This document shows positions 9,861 to 21,744 of a DNA stretch of 64,000 bases, piece by piece. Below the pieces are notes generated by a model, which saw only the letters and a list, made by a program, of their open reading frames with translations, was not told where the DNA came from and searched no databases. Where the stretch lies: positions 17,266-81,265 of the forward strand of contig JADDOH010011033.1 in the NCBI GenBank assembly GCA_016648135.1. Direction: 5' to 3'. Position 1 is the stretch's first letter, and the number at the start of each line of letters is the position of its first letter. This DNA comes from Agrypnia vestita. Lineage: Eukaryota > Arthropoda > Insecta > Trichoptera > Phryganeidae. The position numbers and the translations under genes are program-made.

Positions 9861-11130
9861 CACTAGGTTTACGGGAATTTTTTATACACCTATCTCTACG
9901 GCACCCGTCAAATTGACGGATGCACATAAATACTTTGTTTTTTCGTATTAAATGATTTATTTAACTGAAGTCCTCAATTGTTCAATCGAAATGGTTTAAT
10001 TCTTTTTTCGAATACGACGCGCTTCTATTTCTGTGCAGTCTTTGATATGTTCTAACATGCGCGTATCAATTATTAGTTCGAAGGCAGTTCGCACATGACC
10101 CGACATCACATTTCTTTTGGAATATCCAGTAGGTCCTGCGACACCTTTGAATATTGTGTGAATGGATAGTCTACCGCTGGACCCACTTGTTTCAAAGCCC
10201 ATCCATTGTGTTCCATCGACAGCAAGTAGTTCTGTTGCATTGCTTTTGGAGGTGGATGACTTTTTATCGGAGTCGATGCTTGAGGAAATGCGCTTTTTTT
10301 TTACCAAGACCTGAAATGTTTTCTTCTTCTGATGACTCTTCTGTCATTTCGCTGTAGAAGGATTCGGATTCATGTTCACTTTCACTTTTAAATGCTCTTT
10401 CTTCAGAGCTAGTACCGGAATGTTCTTCATCGATGTTAGAAATTTCAATCAATAATTCAAAATACTTTCTTGATTTACTTACGGTTGCTAAAAATGGGTG
10501 AAGATAAAATAAATATTATTGCAAATGTAATTAGTAGTTATTAGAAACTACAATTAGTAATTATTAGAAAATTACAAATTAAAAATTCTCACAGTAGATT
10601 TTTTCTTTGCAAATATTTATACGCATTGCTAAAATTTTAAAACTTCACACACAGATTACAATTCGAAAACTGAAGATTGGTCAACTTTGCCAGAAATCAA
10701 CCCTTGAAGAGACCATTTTTTATTGCCCCATAAATCATAATGCTCCAAATGCGTTACGCAGCACATATGTTCTTGTAATTTGTGTTTGAAACAAAAACAT
10801 CGATGACATTCTTTCTTCATTGCTTCACACAAATTGTAGAAATATGATTATGTTGTTTCAAAAGTAATAATTTCACAAATGGGACGAATTCAAAAGGGAT
10901 ATTCTTTAAACTACTAAATCCGTAAATTTGACGGGTGTCCGTAGAGATAGGTATAAAGCAACAAGATTTTCTAAAATAAGAGGTTTCCGAATAAAAAAAA
11001 CTGTAAATATATTTGTACTGATCCATTATAAAAAGTCATTAAAAAAATCAGAAAAAATTTCTACCTGTTTAGTAAAATTTACAAAGCAAATAGGAAATCC
11101 GTCAATTTGACGAGTGCCGTAAACCTAGTT
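9861..11130 (-). mobile_element. Non-autonomous piggyBac element
   Basis: TTAA lies on both sides (9857-9860 and 11131-11134). The ends are inverted: CACTAGGTTTACGG on the left, CCGTAAACCTAGTT on the right. A short palindromic module (CCGTCAAATTGACGG and variants) occurs near 9908 and near 11097, with a related one near 10920. The interior holds the start of a piggyBac transposase on the minus strand; most of the transposase, including the catalytic core, is missing. At 1270 bp it is half the normal length. Confidence 0.85.
9996..10452 (-). pseudogene. piggyBac transposase N-terminal remnant
   Basis: Two overlapping frames give an acidic Ser/Glu-rich leader (from 10452) and then a segment with DGTQWMGFETS, GRLSIHTIFKGVAGPT and AFELIIDTRMLEHI..CTEIEA. 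This matches the conserved start of piggyBac-type transposases (GR.....I....GP...A, then F.LF.....I...T...A). The frame changes between 10264 and 10307, by an intron or a frameshift. Everything after EARR is lost, so no DDD catalytic residues remain. Confidence 0.75.
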
Positions 11131-11142
11131 TTAAGTTACTTA

Positions 11143-11287
11143 GGCCCGGTTGTTTCAAGTTCGATCAAAGTAAGCGGTCGACTAAAGCATAGATTTTTAC
11201 GAAAACGGATCGTCTGATTGGTGGAGAACGTAAAAATCTATGCTTTAAAAGAAAGCTTACTTTAATCCAACTTGAAACAACCGGCCC
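11143..11287. mobile_element. PIF/Harbinger-like MITE, copy 1
   Basis: It is flanked by TTA on both sides. The ends are inverted: GGCCCGGTTGTTTCAAGTT on the left and AACTTGAAACAACCGGCCC on the right. It is 145 bp. The same element occurs at 31398-31541 and 34913-35057, each with TTA flanks. Confidence 0.85.
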
Positions 11288-11439
11288 TTAGAGCCAGTTG
11301 AATCAACTTCTGTTTTATTTTTCCGTTTTCCGTTACGTTACAATTATTTCGTTTTCCACCAATAATACTACCCGTTTTCGTAAAAACTGTGGTTCTTATG
11401 AATGATTACTGTTATCCACGTCAATGCAACTGGCTCTAA
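11288..11439. mobile_element. Second MITE abutting the first
   Basis: Inverted ends TTAGAGCCAGTTG and CAACTGGCTCTAA start exactly where the previous MITE's TTA begins. It differs in sequence from the neighbouring family. The flank/terminus boundary is ambiguous because TTA is shared. Confidence 0.65.
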
Positions 11440-12329
11440 GGCATTAAATATTTTATCAATCCACCCGAAAAAATAATGATCCGGAAAAACTTTTTAGTGG
11501 AAAAATTCGTGTTTCGTCATTTACACTTTACCACTGTCTACTATTTCTTTTAGTGAATTTATTATTATTATATTGCTCTTCACTAATTTGATATAACTTT
11601 GTTTTTACTTTCTTCTTTTCGTTTTACATTAATTATTTACATTTTACCACTATTAACTTTTACTTTTACTGCATTTGTTTTTATGTTCTCATCTTATATT
11701 ATTTGTTTGAATAAGTTATTATAACCATATCTCTACTCTATATACAAGTAATCCTCCGCTATATACGAGTCCATAACTCTTATAGAGGAGAAGCAAATAT
11801 ATATTTTGATATTCCATATGTTAATTAACTTACTTTATATCCTTCAAAGTTATATTACATAAATAAAAAATGTTAAAATCATTTCTTTTCTTAACATCTT
11901 TTGTGTTGAATGAATTAACAGGATTAAAAATATTATATACAGGTTATAAGGTTTCGCCGATTAATTATTTAGAAATCTTACATGAGAATAATAGAAAGGA
12001 TTAATATTAAGTCAAATATAATGAATAATCAAATAAATTTTCTAAAAAAATCCTGTATTTGTATCCTGTATGTCCTGTATGTAAATCCTGTATGTAAAAA
12101 AAAAATCCAAAAAAAAAACCCACATATCCATTTTCCCTTCTAATGACCGTGTAATGACCATTAACTCATTAAACCCTACCTCGCTTTCCACTCATTCTTC
12201 TTGATTTCTCTCCATTGCTTATCTTCATTTTTCAACTTTAACCTGAAGAATAGAATATTGTTCATGGACATGTGAACTTAGTTATCTTCATGTTCGCGAC
12301 CCGCATATTTTCTTTCAAAATGGCCTCCA
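11440..12329. other. AT-rich intergenic DNA
   Basis: Homopolymer-rich sequence with short direct repeats near 12055-12100 ('tcctgtatgt'). No gene or clear element seen. Confidence 0.5.
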
Positions 12330-12440
12330 TAAATGCCTTACAGGACAAGCTTGGTGGTCTGTAATAAGGCTCGAACCCGCTACCACTGGATCTCCAGTCA
12401 ATTATCTTTACCACAAGACCAGCAGGCGCTTCTTTTCAAC
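12330..12440 (-). mobile_element. tRNA-derived SINE head
   Basis: On the minus strand: 'ctggtcttgtggtaaagataattgactggag...gtggtagcgggttcgagcc', a tRNA-like box A and box B at normal spacing. It is diverged from families A and B. Confidence 0.5.
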
Positions 12441-13134
12441 TTTTAGAATTTAGTTTATCAAATGTTGTTAGAATTGCCCGAGGAATCCCTTTTTGCAAAT
12501 TTTTATTTTTATCTCCCGATTAGAAAATAAAGTACAAGTGAGTTGTTAGATTTTACAATTTCGTTTTATTTCAAATTCTCTGATTGTATTCATATGCGGA
12601 TTTTTACTCATAAGATATTCCTATATTTAAGTAGAAAGGTTTATTTTTGTGCATCACAAAACTCCACCTGAATTGATTAGAATTTATAACAAATAACTTG
12701 CGACTCTGTTACTTTTATAGTCTACATAGATGTTTATTTAATCATCTGAATAGAAAATACTTTCGTCTCTTACACGGAGACTGTCTCTGGTTGTTTTTTT
12801 TATATTTATGAATTGATCAATTGTTTGCCATTTTTACAATTCAGTTTAGATAATCATTATGATATAAAATACTTGTGTTGACAGCAAGATAACTCTCCTG
12901 TCAAGATAGCAATAAAACGTAACAATAACGTCTTGACCGCTATAACATAAGATTGTTACATCGTCAACTTTGACAAATATCTTGAGATTTATCATAAAAA
13001 CTTAATACATACGTCTCTTCTATCATGTGTCTAACTAAAATAATAACCTTGTTTTATTGAGAATATGAGATTCACATACGATACTGAAATGATTAACGCT
13101 TGTTGGTGTATGTGGACTTGTTTGTATATACTCT

Positions 13135-13222
13135 AAGATGTGGACTGAACAGTTCATTAATTCGGAACGCTGAATAATTTTTTAAAAAAGAACTGCTATT
13201 CACGAACGACTCATCTCTAGTC
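13135..13222. mobile_element. hAT-like MITE fragment, second copy
   Basis: It shares 'gaacagttcatt', a T/A run and 'catctctag' with 8376-8462 in the same order. Confidence 0.35.
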
Positions 13223-14194
13223 TATGATTCTCTGCGATATCCACTGTCCATGTCCATAGATAATGTGCGTCAATTTTCCTTTGCCGCTCGCATGCACTGT
13301 TTCTTATAAAAATAAACTTAGAAAAATCAATAAATTATCAATTAATAACGATATTTCGACAAAGAATCTGAGTAAGTTATATGCTTGTACAGTAAACATT
13401 GTTTTTCTTGCTTATATTTGTGTTTTGAGAGGTTTTGGCTTTGGATCTCCAGTGGGTTTAATTTATGAACGCTTTGTCAGTCAATAAACACAATATTTCA
13501 AACAAATACTTCATTCAGCAGATACTTTTGAAACTATCTTTAGTAATAATATTGATTTAAACATGCATTTGTTTATAACTTACACAACTATAAAAATGGC
13601 GGGCATGTGTCAAAAAAATACGATTATATTCATTTCAACCTTTTGATTGGCATTAAACTGTGTGCCCCTATAATGCAATACATATTTTGAACAATATGCT
13701 TAATATATTTTTCGGAAAATCCTTAATTCACTAATTCATAAATCATTTTTAGTAAAAGGATTAGGTAACATTTGACATTTGACTTATGAGCATCGACAAC
13801 GTTTTTTATTACTTACTAGTTAAGTACTGTATTATCGGGGTCTATTGTTGTACATTTTTGATTATTTTAGATTTATGCAAATAATTTTTACATTCCCAAC
13901 TATACGAATATACCAGTAGTAATATAATTAAAGAAATCTTTTCTTTTTTGCACCAGCATGAGTGACTTGGAAGATACAACCCTGAGATGAAGCGGAGGAG
14001 TCTCTTCCTAAAGTGAACAACGGAATTGCAGTCTTTTAACAGTGTTGCCCAGCAAATTGGTAAGGCTTAAGGCAAAGTCAAAATTTGTATCCTATCTCGT
14101 AGTTAGTAGCAAAAATGTTGAAAAGATTCAATTCATTCAATTTTTAAAATAAAATATTATTTACACGTTGCCTGAAATGTCTAGAGTTATAGAG

Positions 14195-14430
14195 ATACAC
14201 GACATCAAATTTTGCATTTTTTTTTCAATTTTTCTGACTTCTGTAAAAAAAAATTACAAAAGGTAAGTCCGAAATATTGAAACTAAAAAAGCAAATTTTA
14301 ATGTCGCTTATCTCGGTAACCGTTGACATTTTACCCAAAGTGTAAAAAATATTTTCTATTCAAATTAAATGAAGAGGACTTACCAAAAATTTTCAAAGTC
14401 TATGAGATACCTGTATGTGTAGTCTTTCGT
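14195..14430. repeat. R2-related repeat fragment
   Basis: Contains 'aagtccgaaatattgaaactaaaaaagcaaattttaatgtcgcttatctcggtaacc', a diverged version of the R2 core seen at 5560 and 32840. Confidence 0.5.
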
Positions 14431-14912
14431 AAATGATGTATCGATTATTCGATTATCAAATATCTATCAACTTTTTTCCATGCAATGAATACTGAGTGCG
14501 GTGTCACACGTATAAATCAATCAATGTTTTATTAATTCTGTAATAATTTCGATATAACTAATACAAATATATATATTTGAAGAAAAGAAAAGAGTGAACA
14601 TTTTGTTTTGTATAAAAATATACAGAATGTAACAGAGCTTGTCTAAATTATGTGTCGAATGTTTTCTAACATCAATATTTGTAAAAACAAATGACGTCAC
14701 AGTTTTCATTATATTTTTTTCAATAGCCTTATATTCTGCAAAACGTTGGACAGTCAGTAATGTAACTTATGTGGAATATTATAAATTCATTCGCATGCAA
14801 GTCAAAATTATAGATACTCGGGGGGGGAAGGGGCAGAAAGTATGTGTTAAGTACTGTTCAACTTTGTTTCACCAGTATATATCAAACTTAACAATATTTT
14901 ATCTCTTTTTAG

Positions 14913-17357
14913 AAAGTTCCACTGAGGTTCACATCGTTTCAGAAGATAATGGCGCGCTAGTTCACTTCGACAACTTAAAACTTTAATCTAGATGTATCCA
15001 GTTCGAATTTGAAGAAATCCTTTTCTTGTAAACAATACACTTGCAGAACAAATGAAATATACAAGATGAGACAACACACTCACAATGAAACGAAACACAA
15101 ATCACTCTCTTGTAACTTATGCAGTACTGTGAGCTCAAGTCAATCCAGTCTTAAAGTACATATGAGTTCTCAACATAAAGAAAAACGCTTCACTTGCACG
15201 CTTTGTGGTTTTTTGTGCGCAGCCAAAGGTAATTTAAAAACTCACATTCTCACGCATACCGGCGAAAGACCGTTTTCTTGTGACGTATGCGACTATACGT
15301 GCACTACAAAATCGTGTCTGAAAAGACATTCGTACACCCACGTTAGAGTGAAATCATTTTTGTGTAAAGAATGCAACAAAACATTTTCTGAAAGTAGGCG
15401 CTTGAAGGCGCACTTGACAACTCACGTACGAGAAAAATTATTAGACGGGAACAAACTTAAAATACACAAGTTAACTAATGGTAATAAGAAACTTGTTTTA
15501 AAAAATAGTGAACCTATAGTGAAATCAATATCTTGTAACGACTGCAGTGAAAAATTTTCGGATTACGTTTTTTTCAAAAATCATCTTATTTCCGCCCATA
15601 GAGAAGGAAATTTTTTGGCTTGCGGTGAGTGCAGCTACTTATGTATTGATGAAATCAAATTAAAAAATCATTTGCTTATTCACAAGGGCAATAAACCTCC
15701 CCGATCGAATGACTGCATCATTAATCTCGAAGCAGAAAAGAAACAAGAAACTTTTATCGAAAATAAATCGGGACCGAGTGAAAATGGAAGACTTAACGCC
15801 TGTTTTAAATGCAGTTTCATGTGTATCGACGAAGAAAAATTTAAAATACACCTTGATTCACACTCGGATGAAAAACCGCGTATTCTTTCAGCGAAATGTA
15901 GTGAATCATTAAAACCTGAACCAGATTCGGAGTGTCGCGCGTCATCGTGCAGCAGCGAGATCGAAAGCGTGTTCAAATGCGAACAGTGTGACAAAACGTA
16001 CAGCCTTCCGGAGAATTTACGAAGACACCAGCGGACGCATAATGGCGAAAAACCGTATTCCTGCGATTTTTGTACGTGCAGTTTCGTAGGAAAACACAAC
16101 TTAATCAGGCACATTACACGCAAACACAGCGAAGAGAAGGCCTTTGCCTGTAACAGGTGCAGCGAAAGATTTTCAGACAGAAAAGACTTAAAGGACCACG
16201 TGCGCGCCCATGCGCCACTGCGGTGCAGTAAGTGTAGCTATACGTGTAACAGCAAATACAATTTAAAAAGACATTTTCTAAACCATACAGACGAGAAACC
16301 GTTCGTTTGTGACGAATGCTATAAAACTTTTAGAGAAAAATCTAATTTAAGAAAGCACGCTCTCACTCACAGTCGCGAGTATTCGTTTTCTTGTACCGAA
16401 TGTGGAAAAGTATTAACGAGCAAAGCGAACCTGTCCAAGCATTTGCTCACTCACTCGGAAGTCAAACCTTTCTCTTGTGGCAAGTGCAGTAAAACATTTA
16501 TAAATAAATTAAGTTTAGAAACGCACGTGCTCTCGCATACGGGATCAAAGCCATTTTGTTGTAAAGAATGTAGTAAATCATTTACAACTGAAGTGTATTT
16601 GAAAAAACATGTTCTGACACACGACGTAGATAAACTTTTACTGTGTACCGTGTGTAGTTTCATGTGTCCGACGACCACCATTTTAAAAAGGCACATGCGA
16701 ACACACTCCACAGATAAACCATTTCATTGTAACGAATGCAGTTACAGATGCAAAGAAAAATCAAGTTTAAAACTGCATATGCTGAGGCACACTGGAGAAA
16801 AACCTTTCCCGTGTCACCTCTGCAGCTACGCGAGCACTTCTATCTCCGGTCTAAGGACGCATATGGTCGCTCACACTGGGCAGAAGCCGTTCTCGTGTTT
16901 GGAGTGCGGAAAGACGTTCGTTACGAGGCCTAATTTCGTAATACACATGCGCACCCATACAGGCGAGAAACCCTTCGCTTGTGACGAGTGCGAATACACG
17001 TGCAGCACCAGCGGCCGTCTGAAGGTACACAAGCTGCGCCACACTGGCGAGAAACCGTTTGCGTGTAAGTTTTGCAAGTTTACGTGCGCGGCGAGGTACA
17101 CGCTGAAGACGCACGTGCTCACGCACACGGGGGAGAAACCGTTTCCCTGTCACCTGTGCGCGCACATGTGTACCACTATATCTAGTTTTAAAAGACATTT
17201 GCTGACACACACGGGCGAGAAGGCGTTTTGTTGCAGCGAGTGTACTTACAGAGGGTCGTCGCTTAGCAATTTGAATAGACATGTTCGAGTTCACGCGGGC
17301 GAAAAACCGTACGCTAAAAAAAACAGAGCAAGAAAGAAAATCGAAGTTTTTCAGTAA
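14913..17357 (+). CDS. ZF-2: multi-C2H2 zinc-finger protein, array exon (5' end uncertain)
   Basis: The frame open from 14979 to the TAA at 17355-17357 encodes about 23 good C2H2 fingers plus one or two degenerate ones (the first, near 15020-15090, and one near 15440-15500). Fingers carry TGEKP-type linkers, densest in the last third; the tail is a short basic AKKNRARKKIEVFQ. It is a nuclear DNA-binding protein by family; its target is unknown. There are two possible 5' borders. A strong acceptor ('ttttatctctttttag', AG 14911-14912) opens a phase-1 frame that stops at 14984-14986 and needs a one-base shift in an A-run at 14977-14980 to join the fingers. A weaker acceptor at 14990-14991 joins directly, also phase 1. 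There is no ATG before 15066. Finger sequences differ from one another more than in ZF-1, suggesting an older array. Confidence 0.8.
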
Positions 17358-17918
17358 AATATTGAACTAACATATAATACGTCAAAAATATTGGGGAAAT
17401 GAAAATTTCTATTCAATATTGAATGAACAAGTCTCCCCCAAGTTTATGCTACTAGCTACTTGACATTTAAAACTCCCTATTTAATGCCCACTATCTCAAT
17501 TATAAGTGCCTTCGGCCTGCTCTAGGAACATGCGTATGTATATTTAGTTTATTGATGTTGTGTTTTCATTAAATAAATAATTGACATAATGTGGTCTATG
17601 ATGTCAAGAAAATGTTGTGTTGTGTTGGAGTGACTTTTTAATGATGTTAGGTCTGCAAGAATTTCAGCATCAACGTTAATGTCAGCACAATATATATCAT
17701 ATGCAATTGTGACAGAGATTGAGAATTGTGTATATATATATTATATTGGTTCATATACCTCTTGGACAAAAACTACTAATTAATTTTAAGCTGAAATTCA
17801 AACATATTAGTATGTCAGTTTTGATGGGTTATAGATATCTGTTTCAACAATTTATATATTATAATTTTATTTATACTGATAATAAAGTTAAATGTTGAAA
17901 AATACTACCATATTTTTT
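17358..17918. other. ZF-2 3' flank
   Basis: Probable 3' untranslated and intergenic DNA. AATAAA-like signals occur near 17569. Nothing else recognised. Confidence 0.45.
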
Positions 17919-18440
17919 TGGGTCGCAATCCTAGAATTAGTCTGCAACAAGCACTCGATTTCTCCACTCCTATCTGTTACCTGTCAGGCTCTTTATCTCT
18001 TGGTAGGTGCTACAGCGCACATCTCCGATAACCTGGTCTACTTAACTTGATCTCGGGCGGCCTCTACGATTGTTGCCTTCAACATTTCCCTCGACGATGG
18101 TAGAAAGTAGGCCCGGATGCCTTATGTTACGGCCTATCCAAATTGGTCATTGTTGGGCGATTCTGTTCAGGAACCGCCTCTGTTCGCCCATCCTGCTCAA
18201 CACCTCGTCGTTTCGGATATGTTCTGACCAATGGATCCTCGCCATGCGCCTGTAGCACCACATCTCAAAGGCCGCTAGCCTCCCGGACATGCTCTGGCCG
18301 ATGGTCCATGTTTCGCTGCCATACATAAAGCACACTCCAGGCAAGAGTTTTAATCAAGTTCTTCCTAACCTTTAAATCAATGTTGGTGGATTCAAGGATC
18401 TTGGATTTTTTGTTGAAGGCGACTATCATATTTATATGAC
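17919..18440 (-). pseudogene. LINE ORF2 3' end, copy 1
   Basis: Minus-strand translation gives YGSETWTIGQSMSGRLAAFE and MWCYRRMARIHWSEHIRN, typical of the last part of insect non-LTR ORF2, and then RPRSSXVDQVIGDVR-like sequence toward 18000. The 3' tail 'gggtcgcaatcctag' is repeated at 28673-28818. Confidence 0.75.
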
Positions 18441-19549
18441 TTTAATTATTTTTTCACCAATTTGGCTGAATTCCATCATCAGCTTTTTGAGACGCCTCAC
18501 TTAATTAATTTATTGAAGTTATACTTTTTATATAAGGTCGCTGAGAGTGAACTTTAAGGATGCAATGAATTGCGCGCGCATCATGCAACAAGAATATTTT
18601 CACATCAGGAAGTTAAGACTCACTAAACAAAAGCTAAGACGACAGTCTTCTGTAGGTTACTTAACCGATAGCAATGCTTTAAATGACGACATCAAGTTAG
18701 AAAATGGTGCTATGAAAATTGCATATGCTCCGGGCGCTGGTATTGTTTATTTTATCCATGAAGTTATTTAATAAAAATCTGTTTTAACTTTATTGGCGCC
18801 ATAGATTTTTTATCAGTTGATGGAGAACTGTCATTGATGTAAATTCTAGTTTGTGTTGTATACCTTGAGTTGGAACAACATTGTATTAATTTTTTATGTA
18901 CATAATTTTTATGCACGAAGTAGGTACCACGAAACAGGATTTTTGGTAACTAAGATTATAGACGCATAGTTCAATACATCTATGGTGATGCCTTCCGTCA
19001 ACGTATTATGACCATATGAACGCGCCCGACAAGCATGTTCTAATTTCACTCTGTTCCCCCATTTTTTCAGCTATGTTGAATATGAACTTGCTCCAATAAA
19101 TTCAGTTCAAACTAGGTGAGTATATTTTACTCTTTACCTGCAGGCCTCACTTACTACCTGACCATCCTTGCACAAATACATACATACATCGCGACATTTC
19201 TCAGAACACTGAAGGAGCAGGATGGATGAGGCTGACTCCTTCATCAATTTATAAATTGGTACACCTTACATCGACTATACACCTATCTTAAAATAAATTA
19301 AATAAAACAGATTTGTTACCACGAAACTATCTTGTTGACTATCAATTGATGGTACATCTCCTTATCTCTAGCGGCTCAAAACACCTCTTCTTTATTCCTG
19401 TCCAATTTGGTATATTACGGAGCCGAGAGATCTGCTCCGACCCACACCACGTTTCCCCTCGATATTGCCCTTACTGATCAAAAGCAAAAGGTCATACTTT
19501 CTCCTCTAAGCACTATCTACATTATTGTAGTCTATATGGAATTATCATT
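18441..19549. other. Intergenic DNA with a diverged repeat
   Basis: Positions 18540-18610 are an inverted, diverged match to 8270-8330. The 74-codon open frame over this repeat has no recognisable family. The rest is unassigned. Confidence 0.45.
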
Positions 19550-19860
19550 AGGTTTACCCAACCGAGTTCCTCCAGGGTATCCCTGGCTACAACAGTTTAT
19601 AGACTAGAAGGAATGTGCATCTGATTACGCATCTTTATCCATTGTTGCGCGGTATGATCGATAATCCTGAAATTATGCGGAGCATTGGTTTGTATGTTCC
19701 CGATAATTACCTAAGACAGCGCAGCATAGATTGTTTCACATTTCAATATACAGGACCAACCTGCCAATGGTTATGCCTATTGGAAGAGCTACTGCTATGG
19801 AAGAGCTACTGCTATGTCTCTGAGAGGCTATTCCGAAGCGGGATTCTCCTACATCTTTGA
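19550..19860 (+). pseudogene. LINE fragment, C-terminal region (copy 1)
   Basis: Plus-strand frames include LRGMIDNPEIMRSIGLYVPD, a variant of the RR....K...G.ID.PE.L..I...VP motif at the C-terminus of Jockey-like LINE ORF2. An inverted relative is at 33034-33340. Confidence 0.6.
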
Positions 19861-19892
19861 TGTGAATAATTTTATAACGTTTAATCATCCGT

Positions 19893-20556
19893 ATTCTGAA
19901 AATAACAATGTCTAGATCTTTAAGATCTTTATCCCAACACTTAATAGACGATAATAAAAATTAAAAATGTCCAGAGCGGATTTTGTAATTCTACGGCTCA
20001 AATACACTGTATTAAAAGATGATATAAGAAAGATTGTTTCTTATAATTGTTTTAATTTCTTCATCCACAGCGTCCAGATGATATATCATGGCTAAACTTG
20101 TCATGACCACGTTCGGCGTTACCGGGTATTCAAATCTTCCCATCATGACATTTGACAAATAACAATTTACATCTTTCTCCCTCCCTCATAGAAACAAATA
20201 CCGACGTAAAGCTATGTCTCGTTTATTTTTAATTTTAATTATCGTCTATTAAGTGTTGGGATAAATATCTTAAAGATCCAGACATATCTGTCAAAAAATT
20301 CCAAGGTGGGAAGATTTGAATACGCGGTAACGCCGAACGCGGTCATTACAAGTTTAGTCATGATATTTCATCTGGACGCTGTGGATGAAGAAATTAATAC
20401 GATTGTAAGAAACAATCTTTCTTATATCATCTTTTAATACAGTGTATTTGAGCCGTAGAATTATAAAATCCGCTCTGGAAATTTTTAATTTTTATTATCG
20501 TCTATTAAGTGTTGGGATAAAGATCTTAAAGATCCAGACATTGTTATTTTCAGAAT
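19893..20556. repeat. Large foldback element with 250-bp arms
   Basis: Left arm 19893-20142 and right arm 20307-20556 are near-perfect inverted copies (outer ends ATTCTGAAAATAAC and GTTATTTTCAGAAT). The 164-bp spacer contains a third, shorter copy of the outer sub-repeat ('cgtctattaagtgttgggata', near 20240). A piece of this sub-repeat also occurs at 26355-26380. No coding sequence and no clear target duplication. Confidence 0.75.
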
Positions 20557-20944
20557 CAGGCCGATTATCTGCTTGTTTATATATGCTTATATAATTCTTA
20601 CTTATTTATAACATTTATGAATTAAATTTTACGTTTGTAATATAAATGTTATATAAAAAATAAAAATAAATGAAATTGAAAAAATGGAATCCGCGCGTGG
20701 CGCGAGTGACGTCGCGCGGTTCATTGCGTAGTAGTGAGATATGTACTTGCAGCGAGCCGGCCGGCCGGGCTCTCTGCTCGCACGGTGCGTGCAATAAATA
20801 AGAAGTACCGTTGTCGCCTTTATTGTTTTGTAATGTCGCCACCACCTAAAAATATTACAATTATGAAACTATTCTGGGCGGATAGGAGATGATGGAACAC
20901 CACATTTTTGATGCTCTTAACAGGCGTTATCATTAAAGCTTTGA
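20557..20944. other. Intergenic DNA with a GC-rich patch
   Basis: Positions 20690-20800 are GC-rich ('gcgagccggccggccgggctctctgctcgcacggtgcgtg') and are followed by AATAAA. This could be the end of an LTR or a repeat of unknown class; no boundaries found. Confidence 0.35.
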
Positions 20945-21310
20945 TGTACGTAACCGTAATGATATTTTTGTAAAAAATAAGTCAGAAATATAGAAAAAAA
21001 TGCAAACTTTGATATTGGGTAACCCCGTAATTATTTATATTAGGCCATGGTTTTACAGGCAGAAATCTACCTGTAAAGTGTTGTGGACTAGCTCTATTAG
21101 TCCCTGTATACTACACAAAGTGAAAATACGGTGTCTAGTAAGCAAGATATGTGATGTATGGAAGTGACTTTATTATGCACGTAAACAAGTCAAAACTGCT
21201 GGTGTTCGAGAAGGAGGAAATTAGACATCGTGTAGTAGAAACGGATCGACTCACTATCAAGGCAGGAATCTACTTGTAAAGTATTGTTGACCAGTTTTGT
21301 TTCGCCCTGT
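20945..21310. repeat. R2-related repeats, two diverged fragments
   Basis: Contains 'ataagtcagaaatatagaaaaaaatgcaaactttgat' and 'tacctgtaaagtgttgtggactagctct', the same blocks as 38225-38385 and 59600-59770. Confidence 0.55.
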
Positions 21311-21584
21311 ATCTTCTTTATTTATGTCTTTATTTTAAGACTTACCATTCTACTGATCATTAAAAACCAGAGAAGTTATGTCCTCTGATCGACCTTATCG
21401 ATTGAGAGAAAATTCATTGGTGTCGTATATGATTGTAAATAATAAATTATTAAACAATGGTTAGAGTTCTCGTTAGTTGTTTTAAATAAATTTCCATATC
21501 AATTGCACACTCGTTACTATTTGTAGGATTGTAATTCTTTCATGTGGTGTATGGTTCTGAAATATGACCAAAACTAATAAAATC

Positions 21585-21720
21585 TAACTCATCATCATCT
21601 TCACCCACTTGTCCCACTAGGGTCGGCCCAAAGACCCGAGAAGGTGCTTCCATATTCCCCTGTCTTGTGTTGCTTCCGTATGTGTCAACCCGTCAAGACC
21701 TATCCTGTTTTCGTACACTT
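21585..21720 (-). pseudogene. LINE 3' tail
   Basis: Minus-strand translation gives ENRIGLDGLTHTEATQDRG, WKHLLGSLGRP and W.KWV. Together with the 'catcatcatcttcacccacttgtcccactaggg' string this is a common LINE 3' end. Confidence 0.5.
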
Positions 21721-21744
21721 CATTCTGTTTTTTCTATAACATAT

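Larger units (their letters stand above)
12441..14912. other. Region upstream of ZF-2
   Basis: Mostly unassigned AT-rich DNA. It contains a hAT-like MITE fragment at 13135-13222, a possible coding island at 13958-14030 and R2-related sequence at 14195-14430. The 5' exon or exons of ZF-2 should be here or further left; none with a phase-1 donor and a SUMO-type module could be recognised. Confidence 0.4.

Noticed and set aside
15680..16123. 147-codon minus-strand frame in ZF-2
   Set aside because: Also antisense to fingers, with no independent domain or start context.
16851..17294. 147-codon open frame on the minus strand inside the ZF-2 array
   Set aside because: It is the antisense shadow of repeated finger codons; composition and repeats follow the plus-strand fingers.
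18547..18771. 74-codon open frame as a small gene
   Set aside because: Its first part is an inverted, diverged repeat of 8270-8330 and there is no homology or splice context.
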